From: an uncultured Acidobacteriia bacterium
GTDB taxonomy: Bacteria; Acidobacteriota; Terriglobia; Bryobacterales; Bryobacteraceae
Direction: 5' to 3'
Length of the DNA stretch: 64,000 bases
Assembly: GCA_903900705.1 (NCBI GenBank)
Contig: CAIUOG010000104.1
Coordinates: forward strand, 27,891 to 91,890
Numbering within the stretch: the first letter of the stretch is position 1; every line of letters starts with the position of its first letter. Shown in pieces: positions 39,070 to 47,926 of the stretch. The notes beneath the pieces are model-generated. The model ran no database searches and was not told the origin of the DNA. It worked only from the letters and a program-made list of their open reading frames with translations. A program made the translations under genes and the position numbers.

Positions 39070-40554
39070 TCAGCTCTTTCGGCGAAGCAGGCGGTATTCG
39101 CGGGAAAGTCCGGGAACCGGGACAACCTCGAGAACGCCGCCCCGTTCCAGTGCTTCGACGGATTTGTGGAAGGCCGGCGCTTCCGCAAAGTCACGGTCCG
39201 GAGTGAGAATCACGTAGGTGACGCCGTTCTGCAGCAGATTGACGGAGAGCTGATCGGGCGTGACGGTCTGGCCGCCGGCCTGGTAGAACGTTTTGTAGCC
39301 GTTGGGGACGTAGCCGCGAACCGCTTTGCGCCCGGTATTGAGGTAGAAGAGCGGGTCGATATTGGCGGCGAGAATGGCGTCCGGCGGAGTGTTTTCGCGA
39401 ATGTAGGCGAACAGCTTATTGAGTTCCGCCCAGTCATCAGGTGCACGGTCTGAGGTGGGGAACTGTCCGGTCCGCCGCGTCACCGGCAGCCGGTGACCGC
39501 TGGCCCAAAGGGGCAGAATCGCAAGGATCAGAACGGCGGCGGCGACGATCTCGGTGCGTTTGATTTCACGGAATGCGCGCCAGAAGATCCAAAGGATGAA
39601 GGGCAGCACCGGGGCGAGGAAGCGCTGCGGCGGCCCGGGCCAGCAGAGCAGCATGCCGCAATACAGCAGCAGGAACAGATCCGGCGCCATCTGACGGCGC
39701 TTCCAGAGGCACCAGGCGAAAAGCAGGAAGGTGAAGATGGCGGCGTACATGTCCATGATGCCGCTGAGCAGCGCGAACGGGCTGGAAAAAAGGAACAGGA
39801 CGTTCATGCCGAACACGGCGGCTTTCTCGCTGACGGGGAGGCTGGTGAGGATGCTCGCGGCCGCATAGTTCGCGCCGCTGTAATAAGCGTCGCGGGCGGA
39901 CTGGGCGGCGGACCAGCCGATCCAGGGCGCCACCAGTAGAATTGCAGTCGCGGTGAAGACCACAGCGCGGCGGAAGCGGGCCCGGACCACGAGCGTGAGG
40001 GCGCAGGCGGCAATGAGTGGCAATCCCGCCGTTCGCGTGAGCGTCGCAAGGCCGGCGAAGACTCCGGCAAGAAACATGCGGTCGTCCAGAAGGGCGAGCA
40101 GACAGGCGGTGATCAGCAGCGCGAAGAGCGGTTCGGACATCAGATTGGTGCTGACAAACACCACCGGCGGCGCGGCGGCGGTGATGCCGACGAGCGCGAG
40201 GGCGGCGAAGGTATCGGTGCCGAGTTTGCGCAGTAGTTTATAGGTGAGGGTCAGCCATGCGAGGGAGCAGAGCAGCGGCAGCAGCTTGAGCCATTGCGTA
40301 TTTTGGGACACGGCGGCGAAGATTGCGAGAAGGACCGGGAATACGGGCGGATATTTGGTTTGCGGGATAGGGGCGGGCAGACTCTCGATAGTGTAGCCGT
40401 GGCCGGCAAGGAGTGACTTCGCGGTAACCAGGTAAACGCCATCGTCATGGTAGAGACCGATGGAGGGCGCAAGCCAGGCAATGGCCCAGATGACTCCAAT
40501 GGCCACAAAGAAAAGGGCGATGAGAGTACTGAGGGCGGTCCGGGTGAGCTTCAT
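39070..40554 (-). CDS. GT39/ArnT-like membrane glycosyltransferase (PMT_2 family)
   Basis: This protein has 494 residues from ATG 40554; the open frame further up covers a tandem repeat and is not coding. The first helix is followed by an acidic loop YHDDGVYL, the conserved Asp pair of lipid-linked sugar transferases of the ArnT/PMT class. About 10 more hydrophobic helices follow, then a soluble periplasmic tail from residue 370 (ENTPPDAILAANIDPLFYL). These enzymes take a polyprenyl-phosphate sugar and glycosylate lipids or proteins in the periplasm. The acceptor is unknown. Confidence 0.88.
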   Translation of the reverse strand: MKLTRTALSTLIALFFVAIGVIWAIAWLAPSIGLYHDDGVYLVTAKSLLAGHGYTIESLPAPIPQTKYPPVFPVLLAIFAAVSQNTQWLKLLPLLCSLAWLTLTYKLLRKLGTDTFAALALVGITAAAPPVVFVSTNLMSEPLFALLITACLLALLDDRMFLAGVFAGLATLTRTAGLPLIAACALTLVVRARFRRAVVFTATAILLVAPWIGWSAAQSARDAYYSGANYAAASILTSLPVSEKAAVFGMNVLFLFSSPFALLSGIMDMYAAIFTFLLFAWCLWKRRQMAPDLFLLLYCGMLLCWPGPPQRFLAPVLPFILWIFWRAFREIKRTEIVAAAVLILAILPLWASGHRLPVTRRTGQFPTSDRAPDDWAELNKLFAYIRENTPPDAILAANIDPLFYLNTGRKAVRGYVPNGYKTFYQAGGQTVTPDQLSVNLLQNGVTYVILTPDRDFAEAPAFHKSVEALERGGVLEVVPVPGLSREYRLLRRKS

Positions 40555-40574
40555 GTAGTGGCGTTTCTTTTGTA

Positions 40575-40635
40575 GCACAGAGGTGTGGCACAGGGATTTG
40601 GCACAGAAGTGTGGCGCAGAGGTGTGGCACAGAGG
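40575..40635. repeat. 13-bp tandem repeat, about 4.7 copies
   Basis: Units at 40575, 40588, 40601, 40614 and 40627 read GCACAGAGGTGTG with 0-5 changes (for example GCACAGGGATTTG and GCGCAGAGGTGTG), and the last is cut at 9 bp. The block lies between the start of the GT39 gene (minus strand) and the start of the esterase gene (plus strand), inside their shared promoter region. Confidence 0.88.
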
Positions 40636-40690
40636 GCCTTGCGGCGGATTCGCTTGACTGGTGCCGTCAGGAGTCAGAAACTGAAGCTCA

Positions 40691-41491
40691 ATGGCCTTAC
40701 GAACCTTCTGCGGCATGCTTCTCCTTACCGGCACACTGTTGGCCGGAGAAAACTACAACATCCCGTTGTGGGAACCCGGCAAGGCGCCGCTGGCGAAGGG
40801 CAACGCCCCACTGGACAACCCGTTTCTGACGGTGTTTCAGCCACCCGAGGGCAAACGGAATGGCGGGGCGGTGGTGATTGCGCCGGGTGGCTCGAACATC
40901 ATGCTGATGTACGGAACCGAGGGCATGGATGTGGCGGAGCGCTACAACGAGTGGGGGGTGACGGCGTTTGTTCTCACCTACCGGTTGTCGCCCCGCTATG
41001 GCGACGACGCGCGGGTGGCCGATGGAAAACGCGCGATCCAGATGGTCAGGGCAAAGGCTGCGGAGATGAAGCTCGACCCAAAGCGCATCGGGTATATCGG
41101 GTTTTCAGCCGGCGGGAACATGGGGAGGCCGGTGGTGAACGGGTCCGGACCCGGGGATCCGCAGGCCGCAGACCCGGTGGAGCGGATGAGTTCGCGGCCC
41201 GATTATCTGGCGCTGGTCTATGGGCCGGGGCGGGCGCTGCCGGGTGAGGTACTGAGGAATTATCCGCCGGTATTTCTGATAGCCGCGGCGGGCGACACCG
41301 GGCCCGCGCTGGGCTCAGCACAGTTTTTCATGGACCTCACGAAAGCCGGCGCGACGGCGGAGGTGCATTTGTATCAGAAGGGGCACCACGGGTTCGGCGA
41401 GGGCTCGGGAAACGCCATCCTTTCCGACTGGATGGGACGCCTCGAACACTTTCTGAAGCAGGGCAATTTTATTCCGGGCGGCAAACAATGA
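40691..41491 (+). CDS. Secreted alpha/beta hydrolase, carbohydrate-esterase-like
   Basis: This 266-residue esterase has a signal peptide (to about residue 19). The catalytic triad is visible: S139 in GFSAGG, D202 in AAGDTG and a His at 232 or 233 in GHHGFG. The oxyanion region is IAPGGS. It resembles the BD-FAE/acetyl-xylan esterase-like branch that removes acyl groups from plant polysaccharides. The FGE-like gene begins inside its stop codon (ATGA), so the two are coupled. The substrate is unproven. Confidence 0.87.
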   Translation: MALRTFCGMLLLTGTLLAGENYNIPLWEPGKAPLAKGNAPLDNPFLTVFQPPEGKRNGGAVVIAPGGSNIMLMYGTEGMDVAERYNEWGVTAFVLTYRLSPRYGDDARVADGKRAIQMVRAKAAEMKLDPKRIGYIGFSAGGNMGRPVVNGSGPGDPQAADPVERMSSRPDYLALVYGPGRALPGEVLRNYPPVFLIAAAGDTGPALGSAQFFMDLTKAGATAEVHLYQKGHHGFGEGSGNAILSDWMGRLEHFLKQGNFIPGGKQ

Positions 41492-42336
41492 AAAGACTGA
41501 CGGGATTGGCTCTGGTGGCCGCTGCCGCGCTGATGGCGGCCGGTCCGGCAACAGTGAACGATGGTTACGGCGATCTGGTGCTGGTGCCGGCCGGAGCGTT
41601 CAAAATGGGCGACAACTTCGGGGATGGCATGCCTCGGGAGCGGCCCGTGCATACGGTGGAACTCGACGCCTTCTACATCGCGAAGTTCGAGACCACCAAT
41701 GCGGACTGGCGGCGCTTCCGGGACGACCCGGGCTATGACGATCCGAAGTTCTGGCCGGATGGCAGAGTGGCCCCCCGGGATTTGATTCCCTACTGGACGC
41801 AGCCGCAGAATCACGGCGGGGGGGCGCCTGGCGCGGCCGGGGATAACGATTCTTACCCGGTGCTGGGCGTCAACTGGGACTCGGCGACTGCATATTGCAA
41901 CTGGCTGAGCGCAAAGACAGGAAAGAAATACCGGCTGCCGACGGAAGCGGAGTGGGAAAAGGCGGCGCGCGGGTCGGATCAGAGGAAGTTTCCGTGGGGC
42001 AATGCGATCGACCACTCCCACGCGAATTACGTGGATTCACAGAAGTTCGACACCGGCATGAAGGTGGGCAGCTTCCCGACCGGGGCGTCTCCGTACGGCG
42101 CGATGGATATGGCCGGCAACGTGATGGAGTGGTGCGCGGACTGGTATTCGAAAGACTACTATTCGGTATCGCCCCGAAAGAATCCGAAGGGGCCCGCGAC
42201 GGGCGCCTACCGGGTGGTTCGCGGCGGAAGTTTCTATCTGGAGGCGGTGGATTTGCGGAGTTATTCGAGGTCGGCGGCATGGCCGTCCTTGCAGGCGTTG
42301 CGGATGCTGGGCTTCCGCGTGGTTCGGGAGCCATAG
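41488..42336 (+). CDS. FGE-sulfatase/SUMF1-fold exported protein lacking the catalytic cysteines
   Basis: This 282-residue protein has a signal peptide (to about residue 19) and a complete formylglycine-generating-enzyme fold: VPAGAFKMGDN, LPTEAEWEKAARG, FPWGN, YGAMDMAGNVMEW, RGGSF and a final LGFRVVR. In true FGE enzymes a cysteine pair sits near RxxxxP just before the GFR. Here that region reads SYSRSAAWPSLQALRM with no cysteine, so it should not make formylglycine. No sulfatase gene is nearby. Such proteins often bind ligands or modify other substrates. Confidence 0.87.
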   Translation: MKRLTGLALVAAAALMAAGPATVNDGYGDLVLVPAGAFKMGDNFGDGMPRERPVHTVELDAFYIAKFETTNADWRRFRDDPGYDDPKFWPDGRVAPRDLIPYWTQPQNHGGGAPGAAGDNDSYPVLGVNWDSATAYCNWLSAKTGKKYRLPTEAEWEKAARGSDQRKFPWGNAIDHSHANYVDSQKFDTGMKVGSFPTGASPYGAMDMAGNVMEWCADWYSKDYYSVSPRKNPKGPATGAYRVVRGGSFYLEAVDLRSYSRSAAWPSLQALRMLGFRVVREP

Positions 42337-42352
42337 ATTGCGGAGAAATAAC

Positions 42353-43726
42353 ATGCGCCTTTTGATTTCCTGGCTGCTGGCCGCCGTTCCGCTGTGCGCG
42401 CAGTTTGTACGGGTGAGCGCGGAGCAGGTGGCGCTGACCCACGTGACGGTGATTGACGGAACCGGCGCGGCGGCGGGGAGCGATCAGACGGTAGTGATCC
42501 GCAATGGTCTGATTTCCGCCGTGGGGCCGTCGGCAACGATGCAACCTCCGGCGGGGGCGCTGGTGGTGGACCTGCACGGTCACACGGTGATCCCCGGGCT
42601 GGTCGGCATGCACGAGCATCTGTTCTATCCTTCCGGGCGCGGCGTTCCGATTTATGTGGAGCACGCGTTCAGTTTTCCCCGGATGTACCTGGCAAGCGGG
42701 GTGACCACCGCGCGCACGGCGGGTGGCCTGGAGGTACAGACCGATCTGACCGTGAAGAAGTGGATCGATGAGGGGAAGTACCTGGGCCCGGAGATGCTGA
42801 TCACGGCGGGCTACCTGGAGGGTCCGGGAACATTTACTCCGCAGATGCTGGAGTTGCGGGACGCGGCGGATGCAAAGGCGTTCGTGGATTACTGGGCGGG
42901 GCTGGGGGCCACTTCGTTCAAGGCCTACATGCACATCACGCGGGCGGAACTGAGCGCGGCGATCCAAGCGGCGCATGCGCGCGGTCTCAAGGTAACGGGA
43001 CATCTGTGTTCAGTGGGATTCCGGGAGGCCGCGGAACTGGGGATCGATAACCTGGAGCACGGGCTGATTGTGGATGGGGAGTTTACGCCAGGTAAGAAGG
43101 CGGATGAGTGTCCGAATGTGACGGCGGCGTCGCTCCAGAGCCTCGATATCGCAGGGCCGGAGGTGCGGGCGACGATTCGGGAACTGGTGGCGAAAAAGGT
43201 GGCGGTGACGTCGACGCTGGCGGTGTTTGAATCGGCGGGAGTGGTGCAGCAGCGGTTCCGGGACGCGCTGTCTCCGCAAACCCTGGCGGATTATCTGGCG
43301 GCGCGGGAAAAGATGTCGGCGGCCGCGAAGGCCTTCAGTCTGGTGCGGATTCAGAAGGAGCAGGAGTTCGAGCGGGCGTTTGTGAAGGCCGGCGGCCTGC
43401 TCATGGCGGGGGCGGATCCGACTGGCAACGGGAGCGCACTGGCGGGCTTTGCGGATCAGCGGAATATTGAATTGCTGGTGGCTGGCGGGTTCAGCGTGCC
43501 GGAGGCGGTACAGATTGCAACGCTGAACGGCGCGAAATTTCTGGGGCTGGAGAGCAAAATCGGGTCTGTAACGGCGGGTCGCCAGGCGGACCTTGTGGTG
43601 GTGGAGGGCGATGTGGCGGCGCGCGTCAGCGATATTGAGAATGTGCGGATCGTGTTTAAGAAGGGCGTGGGGTATGACGCCGTGAAATTGCTCGAATCGG
43701 TGCGCGGTATGGTCGGGTTGCATTAA
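42353..43726 (+). CDS. Secreted metal-dependent amidohydrolase
   Basis: This protein has 457 residues from ATG 42353, chosen because GGAGA lies 7 nt upstream and the signal peptide MRLLISWLLAAVPLCAQ starts there. The amidohydrolase barrel shows GMHEHL (metal HxH) in VIPGLVGMHEHLF, HLCSVGF and LEHGL further on, a later AGADPTGNG aspartate, and a final KIGSVTAGRQADLVVV that closes the small beta domain. Related enzymes act on peptides, imides or cyclic ureas. The substrate cannot be told. The stop codon lies in a 15-bp tandem repeat that runs into rsgA. Confidence 0.9.
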   Translation: MRLLISWLLAAVPLCAQFVRVSAEQVALTHVTVIDGTGAAAGSDQTVVIRNGLISAVGPSATMQPPAGALVVDLHGHTVIPGLVGMHEHLFYPSGRGVPIYVEHAFSFPRMYLASGVTTARTAGGLEVQTDLTVKKWIDEGKYLGPEMLITAGYLEGPGTFTPQMLELRDAADAKAFVDYWAGLGATSFKAYMHITRAELSAAIQAAHARGLKVTGHLCSVGFREAAELGIDNLEHGLIVDGEFTPGKKADECPNVTAASLQSLDIAGPEVRATIRELVAKKVAVTSTLAVFESAGVVQQRFRDALSPQTLADYLAAREKMSAAAKAFSLVRIQKEQEFERAFVKAGGLLMAGADPTGNGSALAGFADQRNIELLVAGGFSVPEAVQIATLNGAKFLGLESKIGSVTAGRQADLVVVEGDVAARVSDIENVRIVFKKGVGYDAVKLLESVRGMVGLH

Positions 43727-43755
43727 ATGGGGTTGCATTAAGTGGGGTCGCATTG
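43711..43755 (+). repeat. 15-bp tandem repeat, 3 copies, spanning stop and start codons
   Basis: Three units, GGTCGGGTTGCATTA, AATGGGGTTGCATTA and AGTGGGGTCGCATTG, lie head to tail. The first holds the end of the amidohydrolase gene (its TAA crosses into the second) and the third ends in the TTG start of rsgA. The repeat thus forms the whole intergenic region. Confidence 0.85.
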
Positions 43756-44652
43756 AACAGAGCGCCGGAAGATCTGAACGAGGAGCACCTGGGGCGGGCG
43801 GTTCGGAAGAACCGTCCGAAAAAGAAGCCCGTGGCGGATAATCCGGGGCGTCCCGCCGTGGTGATCAACGTCAGCGTGAAGTACTGCATGGTGTCACAGA
43901 ATGGCGAGGTGAGCCGCGTGCGGTATGAGATCCCGGTGGCGCCTGGCGACGAGGTGACCATTCGGAACGAGAAGGTACTGGAGATTGCGCCGCGACGGAC
44001 CACGCTTTCGCGCACGGAACCGTCGAATGTGCATAAATGGCGTGTGATCGCGGCGAATATCGATTACCTGCTGATTGTGGCGGCGATGGCGAATCCCCCC
44101 TTTCGTCCCGGCCTGGTGGATCGGTATCTGATTGCCGCGTCACGGGGCGGAATCCATCCGATTCTTTGCGTGAATAAGACGGATCTGACGGAGGACGTAT
44201 CGGCGGCGGCGGTGTTTGAGATTCCAACCGTATTCTGCTCCACAGTGACCGGACAGGGAATTGATCAACTGCGGGATATGATCGCCGGGAGTACGGCGGT
44301 TCTCGCCGGTCACAGCGGCGTGGGCAAGAGTTCCCTGCTGAATGCGCTGGCCAGTGAGGATAAGGCCCGCATTGGCGAGGTGGATGAGGATACCGGGCAG
44401 GGGAAGCACACCACCACGAATTCGCGGCTGTATGAACTGAGCAACGGGGCGAGGATTATCGATACGCCGGGGATTCGGGAGTTCGGGCTGGGAAAGATTT
44501 CCATGGAAGAAATTCAGGCGGCGTTCCCGGAATTTATGGATCGCGGCTGCCGGTTCCGGGATTGTTCACACAGGGACGATCCGGATTGCGCGGTGAGGGA
44601 AATCGGCGGTCCGCGGTATGCGAGCTATTTGCGCCTGATGGGGGAGTTGTAG
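43753..44652 (+). CDS. rsgA: Ribosome small-subunit-dependent GTPase A (RsgA)
   Basis: This 299-residue protein is a circularly permuted GTPase that helps late 30S assembly. An OB-fold comes first (about 35-85). Then the G motifs appear in permuted order: NKTD (G4, in ILCVNKTDLT), GHSGVGKSSLLN (G1) and IDTPGIREFGLG (G3). A zinc finger with CRFRDCSHRDDPDC closes the protein. The start is TTG 43753, with only a G-rich repeat before it. The last 28 nt overlap the convergent gene. Confidence 0.95.
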   Translation: MNRAPEDLNEEHLGRAVRKNRPKKKPVADNPGRPAVVINVSVKYCMVSQNGEVSRVRYEIPVAPGDEVTIRNEKVLEIAPRRTTLSRTEPSNVHKWRVIAANIDYLLIVAAMANPPFRPGLVDRYLIAASRGGIHPILCVNKTDLTEDVSAAAVFEIPTVFCSTVTGQGIDQLRDMIAGSTAVLAGHSGVGKSSLLNALASEDKARIGEVDEDTGQGKHTTTNSRLYELSNGARIIDTPGIREFGLGKISMEEIQAAFPEFMDRGCRFRDCSHRDDPDCAVREIGGPRYASYLRLMGEL

Positions 44653-45563
44653 AGGGCAGCTTTCAGTCTGCGCGATTCCGGAATGTCGGGGCAGGTCTTC
44701 AGATAGGCGGTCAGCCACGGGAAGCGTTTGTCGGCGGGATTTGCCGCAATTTCGGCCAGGGACTGCCAGGCAAAGCGAAGGAAGGCTGCGGGTCCGGGTT
44801 CCGGGTCGTCCTGTATATCGTAGAAGGCGTCCGGACCGTGCGCGGTGAAGTCTCCGGCCGCGTTTCTGGTGAGTACCATGCGATCCGTCCGGTGGAAGAG
44901 AGGCAGTGTAGCGCCGTCTTTGGCCGTAAATTCAAATGCCGCATCGAGATTGAGGGTGATCTGTTCGACGGGTTGGGCTTCGACGGAAACAACAGTGGAG
45001 TGCACCTCGCGCCCGATGCCGGAGGGCCACGGTGAGTAACGTCCATGGCGGGTGAAGGTCAGGACGGGGAGGAACAACTCTCTGGAAAGATCAAACCAGT
45101 CTTCCAGTTCGCTCGAAACACCGGCGCCGGAAATTCCCTGTTCGGACAGGATCAGGAATGGCTTTTCGCCCAGCTGATACAGCCGATACTCCGGGCGGAA
45201 ATACCGGACAACCGGGGTGTAAGAACCGGTGATTCGCCAGTCTCCGGCAGCGGTTTTCTGATAGCGGAGAAAAACGTGGAATGAAGACTCCCGGTGTTCG
45301 AGAACCACGATGATCTGTTCGGAATCGGGCACCGGAAGCAAGTCCGCCGTGCAGGCCGAGACACCGGAAAAGGTCTGAGAACAATGCGGCAGAAAGGGTC
45401 CGTATTCCGATACCGCGGAGAAATTCCAGAGCGGCTCCCAATCGAAATCGTGATGATTTTGCACGAACTCCACCAGGTCCCGGGGCGACCGGGCGGCCAC
45501 GGTGATGTCCTGGGCATACAGGCCGGCGGCAAAAACAAACAGAATCGCCAGGGTGGGCCGCAT
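44625..45563 (-). CDS. Hypothetical secreted protein coupled to a DUF4159 protein
   Basis: This protein has 312 residues from ATG 45563, giving the signal peptide MRPTLAILFVFAAGLYAQ. I do not recognise a domain. The body is mixed alpha/beta with many aromatic residues (FVQNHHDFDWEPLWNFSAV, then LRYQKTAAGDWRITGSYTPV) and ends in a basic IRRK. The start overlaps the stop of the DUF4159 gene upstream by 1 nt (TGATG), so both are made together and probably exported together. The longer open frame up to 45653 is not supported. Confidence 0.7.
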   Translation of the reverse strand: MRPTLAILFVFAAGLYAQDITVAARSPRDLVEFVQNHHDFDWEPLWNFSAVSEYGPFLPHCSQTFSGVSACTADLLPVPDSEQIIVVLEHRESSFHVFLRYQKTAAGDWRITGSYTPVVRYFRPEYRLYQLGEKPFLILSEQGISGAGVSSELEDWFDLSRELFLPVLTFTRHGRYSPWPSGIGREVHSTVVSVEAQPVEQITLNLDAAFEFTAKDGATLPLFHRTDRMVLTRNAAGDFTAHGPDAFYDIQDDPEPGPAAFLRFAWQSLAEIAANPADKRFPWLTAYLKTCPDIPESRRLKAALYNSPIRRK

Positions 45564-46429
45564 CAGTGGGTCATCGAGTACACAAGGTAGTTCGCCGCGA
45601 TGCGGAAGCCCATGGCGGAAAACTTTTCGTCGTATTGCGGGTCGTCCGCCCATTCCCAGGAATCACCCAGGTCCATGTTGTGGCAGATGGCTACGACAAC
45701 CCGGCCTTTGTCGTCGTAAATACCGGCCCACTTGGGCTGAAAACCATTCTGCTCCCAGGTGCGGCCACTGCGCAGGTACTGCGCGCCGGGAACCTGGTAC
45801 TTGTCGTCGAGGTCGTAGATCGTGTGGAAGATGGGTTCATTCTTCGGCAGATCCACAATATGGCGGTCCGGGAAGACCTTCCGCATGCTGGCGACGAAGA
45901 CCTCCCACTCGTACACGTCGTGGAAATCGTCGCACATGAAGAACCCGCCCCGGTCCAGATATTCGCGCATTTTGAGGGCCTGCAGGGCAGTGAGTTCCCA
46001 GTGGCCGACCTCGACGGCGTAAAGCCACGGATAGTTGTAGACATCGTCGTCGTCATCCAGATCGACAGGTTGCTCGACGGACCGGACATGCACGCGGGTG
46101 AGGCGGCGGAGGGCTTCGGAAAGATGGCGGTCGGCGCGGGGGTAGTCAGTGGTCCAGGAGGACGCGCCCTGTTTCCAGTTATTCCCCCGGAATCCGCCAA
46201 AACCGCCCCGGCGACCTCCGCCGCGGACGAGATTGCCGGAGTATTGGGGGTACATGAGGCGGGCGAAGGCCCACTCGGTCTTTTCCTGATAGTCCGGCGG
46301 CAGCGGGAAGTTTTCGTATTCGCGACCAGGGTACTCGCGGAAGGGTTTGGGCGGAGATTCCTGATGCTGGAAGCCCGCGGCGGCGGAGAGGATTGTCAGG
46401 GTCAGCGCTGCTGCGACGGCAATTCGCAT
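45563..46429 (-). CDS. DUF4159-domain exported protein, copy 1
   Basis: This 288-residue protein has a signal peptide (to about residue 20). The DUF4159 domain reads WTTDYPRADRHLSEALRRLT, YNYPWLYAVEVGHWELT, LDRGGFFMCDDFHD and IFHTIYDLD. This family has a class-I amidotransferase-like fold of unknown function and is common in Acidobacteria and other slow-growing phyla, often near AAA-type MoxR and DUF58 genes, which are absent here. An Arg/Gly-rich insert lies near residue 70. A close paralog starts at 63570. Confidence 0.87.
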   Translation of the reverse strand: MRIAVAAALTLTILSAAAGFQHQESPPKPFREYPGREYENFPLPPDYQEKTEWAFARLMYPQYSGNLVRGGGRRGGFGGFRGNNWKQGASSWTTDYPRADRHLSEALRRLTRVHVRSVEQPVDLDDDDDVYNYPWLYAVEVGHWELTALQALKMREYLDRGGFFMCDDFHDVYEWEVFVASMRKVFPDRHIVDLPKNEPIFHTIYDLDDKYQVPGAQYLRSGRTWEQNGFQPKWAGIYDDKGRVVVAICHNMDLGDSWEWADDPQYDEKFSAMGFRIAANYLVYSMTH

Positions 46430-46441
46430 GAGTTCATTCCA

Positions 46442-47350
46442 TTACATCGCAAATTCCTGGCCGATGGTGTGGAGGGCGATGCGATCCGTCACGGCCTGCA
46501 GGCGTTCGAGTGGTTCGTTATACGGCTCATCACTCAGCTGGAAGGTTTTGTGATGAACGGGCAGGATCAGTTCGGCACCCGCGTCGTTCGCCATCCGGAG
46601 TGCCTGTTCGGGGGTGCAATGGGCGTGCAGCCAGGGCTTGTAGGCCCCGATGGGCATGATGGCGAGGTCGATGGCGCGGCTGGTTCGAACAGTGCGAAAG
46701 GTATCGGTCATCGCGGTATCGCCACCGAAGAGAACCCGGTAGCGCGGGGTTTCGATGACATAGCCGTTGTAGCCGCGATAGGTGTCGGTCCGCATGCGCG
46801 CGCCCCAGTGCCGGACTTCAAAGGCCCGGATCGTGACGTCACCGAAATACGCTTCCCCTCCCCATCCGAGTTCAGTGACGGAGGCGTAGCGATTCAGACG
46901 CAGCAGGTCCTGCGTTTTGGAGGCCGTCACGACCAGCGTCTGATCCGATTCAAGACCGCGCAGGGTCGGGATATCGAAGTGATCCATGTGTGCGTGCGAG
47001 AGCAGGATCAGGTCCGGGCGAGGGAGTAGTTCGAGGGAAAGGGCGGGGGCAACGATGCGTTTGAGGCCAAGTGTGACGGGTCCGACGTTCAACCCGATGC
47101 GGTTGGAGAAAACCGGATCCGTGATGATGGTGAAGCCGTCGATTTTGAGCAGAACCGTGCTGTGGCCGAGCCAGGCTGCGTGGACGCCGGTATCGCTCCA
47201 TTTCTCAGGATGAGGAGTGAGCGGGGCCGCCTCGATCTGCCGCTTCCGGTCCTGCGAGTAGCGTTCCCAGACGATCGGCGCCATTTCGACCGCCATGGAG
47301 CGCAGTTTCGAGGGGGTCAGTCGGCTGTTTTTGAGAGTGGAGGCCAGCAC
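46442..47350 (-). CDS. MBL-fold metal-dependent hydrolase (NAPE-PLD/UlaG-like)
   Basis: This 302-residue protein has the metallo-beta-lactamase fold. The metal motif is LSHAHMDHFD, with later metal ligands in FGGDTAMT and PVHHKTFQL. The N-terminal ITDPVFSNRIG loop and AAWLGHSTVLLKIDG are typical of the branch that holds NAPE-phospholipase D and UlaG lactonases. There is no signal peptide. It probably cleaves a phosphodiester or lactone in the cytoplasm. It lies 33 nt after the deformylase-like gene on the same strand. Confidence 0.88.
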   Translation of the reverse strand: MLASTLKNSRLTPSKLRSMAVEMAPIVWERYSQDRKRQIEAAPLTPHPEKWSDTGVHAAWLGHSTVLLKIDGFTIITDPVFSNRIGLNVGPVTLGLKRIVAPALSLELLPRPDLILLSHAHMDHFDIPTLRGLESDQTLVVTASKTQDLLRLNRYASVTELGWGGEAYFGDVTIRAFEVRHWGARMRTDTYRGYNGYVIETPRYRVLFGGDTAMTDTFRTVRTSRAIDLAIMPIGAYKPWLHAHCTPEQALRMANDAGAELILPVHHKTFQLSDEPYNEPLERLQAVTDRIALHTIGQEFAM

Positions 47351-47383
47351 GGTTTCTTGGACGCAACGGAAGGGACTTGCGAC

Positions 47384-47887
47384 TCAACCACTATAGCGGC
47401 GTTGCCACTCCTCGCGGGTACAAAGACTGTTTCCGGGCAGGGCGCGGTCGATGGCAAGAATAGCGTCGAGGTGGTCCAGTTCATGCTGGAGCAACTCGGA
47501 AAGCGCACCGCTCGCTTCGAGACTGCCGGGAGTGCCGGTTTCGTCGAGATAGCGGAGGCGCACGGTTTCAGAGCGTTCCAGCCAGACCAGCAGGCCGGGA
47601 AAGGAAAAACAGTCATCCCAGAGGCGAAACTTCTGATCGCTGAGAAACTCCCATTCCGGATTGAGGAGGCTGTACGAGGTTCCTTCGAATTCGATGTAGA
47701 CGACACGGACGGGCACGCCGATCTGAACGGCGGAGATGCCCCGGCCAAAGCCGTGTGTACGCCGGAATTCATGGAGGGTGTCCCGGAGGTCAGTAAGGAC
47801 CGGTTGGACCGCGACAATGTCCACGACAGGAGTAGAAATTTCCCGAAGTACTGGATCTCCGAGTTGGATGATTCGTTTAGCGGGCAT
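47384..47887 (-). CDS. Peptide deformylase-like protein
   Basis: This 167-residue protein has the deformylase fold. Metal ligands are C93 in DDCFSF and H135/H139 with E136 in QHELDHL. Two signatures differ from housekeeping enzymes: motif 1 is GRGISAVQIG rather than GxGLAAxQ, and motif 2 has DDC instead of EGC. It may be a secondary deformylase with an altered peptide site. No fmt gene is adjacent. It is divergent from the GHMP kinase, with only 39 nt between starts. Confidence 0.82.
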   Translation of the reverse strand: MPAKRIIQLGDPVLREISTPVVDIVAVQPVLTDLRDTLHEFRRTHGFGRGISAVQIGVPVRVVYIEFEGTSYSLLNPEWEFLSDQKFRLWDDCFSFPGLLVWLERSETVRLRYLDETGTPGSLEASGALSELLQHELDHLDAILAIDRALPGNSLCTREEWQRRYSG

Positions 47888-47926
47888 CGGTGTTTATGTT
47901 ATGTTCGTCTATTCGTCTTATATAAA

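Noticed and set aside
40575..40635. CRISPR-like array
   Set aside because: The units are 13 bp and directly adjacent with no spacers, and no cas gene is present, so it is a simple tandem repeat.
47162..47926. Upstream extension of the GHMP kinase frame
   Set aside because: It is antisense to the deformylase and MBL genes. The conserved kinase N-terminus begins at ATG 47927.
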